Shown: positions 6,096 to 7,219 of the stretch, one piece after another | How the letters are laid out: each line of letters begins with the position of its first letter | Numbering within the stretch: position 1 is the stretch's first letter | Origin: Anaerolineae bacterium | GTDB lineage: Bacteria > Chloroflexota > Anaerolineae > JADYZS01 | Length of the DNA: 7,219 nucleotides | Assembly: GCA_020853075.1 (NCBI GenBank) | Contig: JADYZS010000356.1 | Location: 1 to 7,219 of the forward strand | Direction: 5' to 3' | Program-made: the position numbers and the translations under genes | The notes under the pieces: model-generated | Seen by the model: the letters and a program-made list of their open reading frames with translations, nothing else | Databases searched by the model: none | What the model was told of the DNA's origin: nothing

Positions 6096-7195
6096 CACAG
6101 GGATTGGCTGACAGCAAATAACTCGTTCTCTGACACATTCATCCCAATAACTGAGATCTCCCAGTCCCTGTCCCTCCACCACAAGGTATGGATGATCCTA
6201 TTGCGTGAAGTAAAAGATTTCCACAATACCGCTTCTTGACCACGCACCATAAGTTTGCTCAAAACGGACCCGAAGTTGGGTTCAGAATCATGTTCACGCT
6301 TTGGGGAGAATTGGATGGTAAGCCGATGGTAAGCGTCCTTGCCGTAGTGTAAAATAACTTCTCGGACATGATGTTCCTTAACCCCCCTAGTGAACGCGCC
6401 CACCATCTCGAGAGAATAGTCCGAAGGTACATAGCGCGGTATGAGGATGGGGTGTGGTGCTCGCTCAGTTGCTTCAGACAGTGAAGTAAGCTTTACCTCG
6501 TGCTCAATTACCTGTTGACTAGGTTCAGTGTCCTTGGCCTGCGCCAGGTTTCGGGATGGCGAATCTAGAAGCGCTCCGGCAACAGTACCACCTGCAACTG
6601 CGGCGGCATAGCGGAAGAATCGCCGACGTCCACCGCCTCTATCAGAGACTTCCTCGCGAGCGCCTGTAGTGCTCTCTTGGGCACCAATGGTAGGTAATGG
6701 CAACCCTATCAATATCGCTATCGCCAGGAAAATAACCCCAATAGCTATAGAAACAAGGGATGTCGCGGGAGCAGGATGGGAGAGTAGAAGATAGGAAACG
6801 ATCAGATAGATCGCCACCACAAGGAGTGCAGCGTCGCGAACTGCGACACTCAGCCACCCTTCCCTGGCGCGCCAGTGCGGGCCGAAGCATCCGCAACCCG
6901 GTTCCTTACCTCTGATGGCATTCAGTATGGCGATTACGATAAAACCGAACAACAGGATGGCTGTGACCGCCGCGGCAAGTGGCATAAAAGCCCCTATAAG
7001 TAATAGGACGCCAACCGAAAACTCCACCCAGGGCAACACAAGGCTGACCAGCACTGCGCCAGTCGGCGGGAGGATCTCGTAGCGCGCGATCGTCTTCTCA
7101 AATTCCTTTCGCGCCGTTGCTTTGGATATGCCAGCAAGCGCGAAAAGGAACCCAAGAACTAATCTTGCTACGAACACTACTGGGGTAAAGCTCAC
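6095..7195 (-). CDS. MauE/DoxX-like redox-associated membrane protein with C-terminal DUF4367-like domain
   Basis: This is a 366-aa membrane protein of three parts. Residues 1-138 are MauE/DoxX-like: four helices (about 5-24, 45-69, 71-92, 117-138), CGCFG at 101-105 and the family's RDAALL at 120-125. A fifth helix spans about 146-167. After a polar stretch comes RRRFFR (190-195) and a hydrophobic segment to 210, a twin-arginine-like anchor. Residues ~229-366 resemble DUF4367: an IPRYVPSDYSLEMV entry, alternating strands, then LWWRDRDWEISVIG and SENELFAVSQSL. MauE proteins act in the membrane with thioredoxin-like partners to form disulfides in methylamine dehydrogenase. By charge distribution the N-terminus is outside and the C-terminal domain extracytoplasmic. 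The GTG start at 7195 gives the usual MauE N-terminus but has no ribosome binding site, and the frame is open to the window edge, so the true start may lie outside. The CDS ends 13 bases before the cysteine-rich gene. Confidence 0.85.
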   Translation of the reverse strand: MSFTPVVFVARLVLGFLFALAGISKATARKEFEKTIARYEILPPTGAVLVSLVLPWVEFSVGVLLLIGAFMPLAAAVTAILLFGFIVIAILNAIRGKEPGCGCFGPHWRAREGWLSVAVRDAALLVVAIYLIVSYLLLSHPAPATSLVSIAIGVIFLAIAILIGLPLPTIGAQESTTGAREEVSDRGGGRRRFFRYAAAVAGGTVAGALLDSPSRNLAQAKDTEPSQQVIEHEVKLTSLSEATERAPHPILIPRYVPSDYSLEMVGAFTRGVKEHHVREVILHYGKDAYHRLTIQFSPKREHDSEPNFGSVLSKLMVRGQEAVLWKSFTSRNRIIHTLWWRDRDWEISVIGMNVSENELFAVSQSL

Positions 7196-7219
7196 GATCG
7201 CAATGACAGCATTCTCTGC

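Noticed and set aside
1..7219. CRISPR arrays, tRNA or rRNA genes, insertion sequences, phage genes.
   Set aside because: I saw no regularly spaced direct repeats, no tRNA-like cloverleaf ending, no rRNA-like stretch and no transposase or integrase motif on either strand.

Overview
The window is chromosomal-looking bacterial DNA of moderately high GC. It carries two transcription units that converge on one strong bidirectional terminator at about 5677-5712. The gene types (a small tri-helical membrane protein, a patatin-like lipase, a TerC-family membrane protein, a NatA/NatB-like ABC exporter with two paralogous permeases) and the intergenic relic of a 'GCAGAGAACGCAGAG' repeat fit a Chloroflexota (Anaerolineae-like) or similar environmental lineage. 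That placement is an inference from style, not from a marker gene.

Left arm, plus strand. Positions 1-109 are non-coding and end in a strong stem-loop abutting the first gene, which encodes a 127-aa membrane protein (110-493). After a 72-base gap come a patatin-like phospholipase (566-1426) and a TerC-family transporter (1414-2181), which overlap by 13 bases. After an 86-base gap follow an ABC-2 type ATPase (2268-3164) and two tandem permeases (3164-4438 and 4431-5669), joined by 1- and 8-base overlaps and clearly translated as one unit. The ATPase and permeases probably form one exporter with a heterodimeric membrane part; its substrate cannot be read from the sequence. The left arm is ordinary membrane-transport and housekeeping content.

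Right arm, minus strand. This is the unusual part. A 366-aa membrane protein (6095-7195, possibly starting beyond the window) joins a MauE/DoxX-like redox-associated membrane domain with a CGCFG motif, a twin-arginine-like internal anchor (RRRFFR) and a C-terminal domain resembling DUF4367. Thirteen bases downstream, with its Shine-Dalgarno sequence starting in the upstream stop codon, lies a 111-aa gene (5746-6081). It has a signal-peptide-like N-terminus ending in AHA and a mature part of about 79 residues containing 16 cysteines, most spaced C-x3-C or C-x4-C. MauE proteins are known to be needed for maturation of the disulfide-rich methylamine dehydrogenase light chain. I therefore infer that this pair is a secreted cysteine-rich protein plus its dedicated membrane redox/maturation partner. 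I recognise no described family for the cysteine-rich product, and the rest of the operon, including its promoter, lies to the right of the window.
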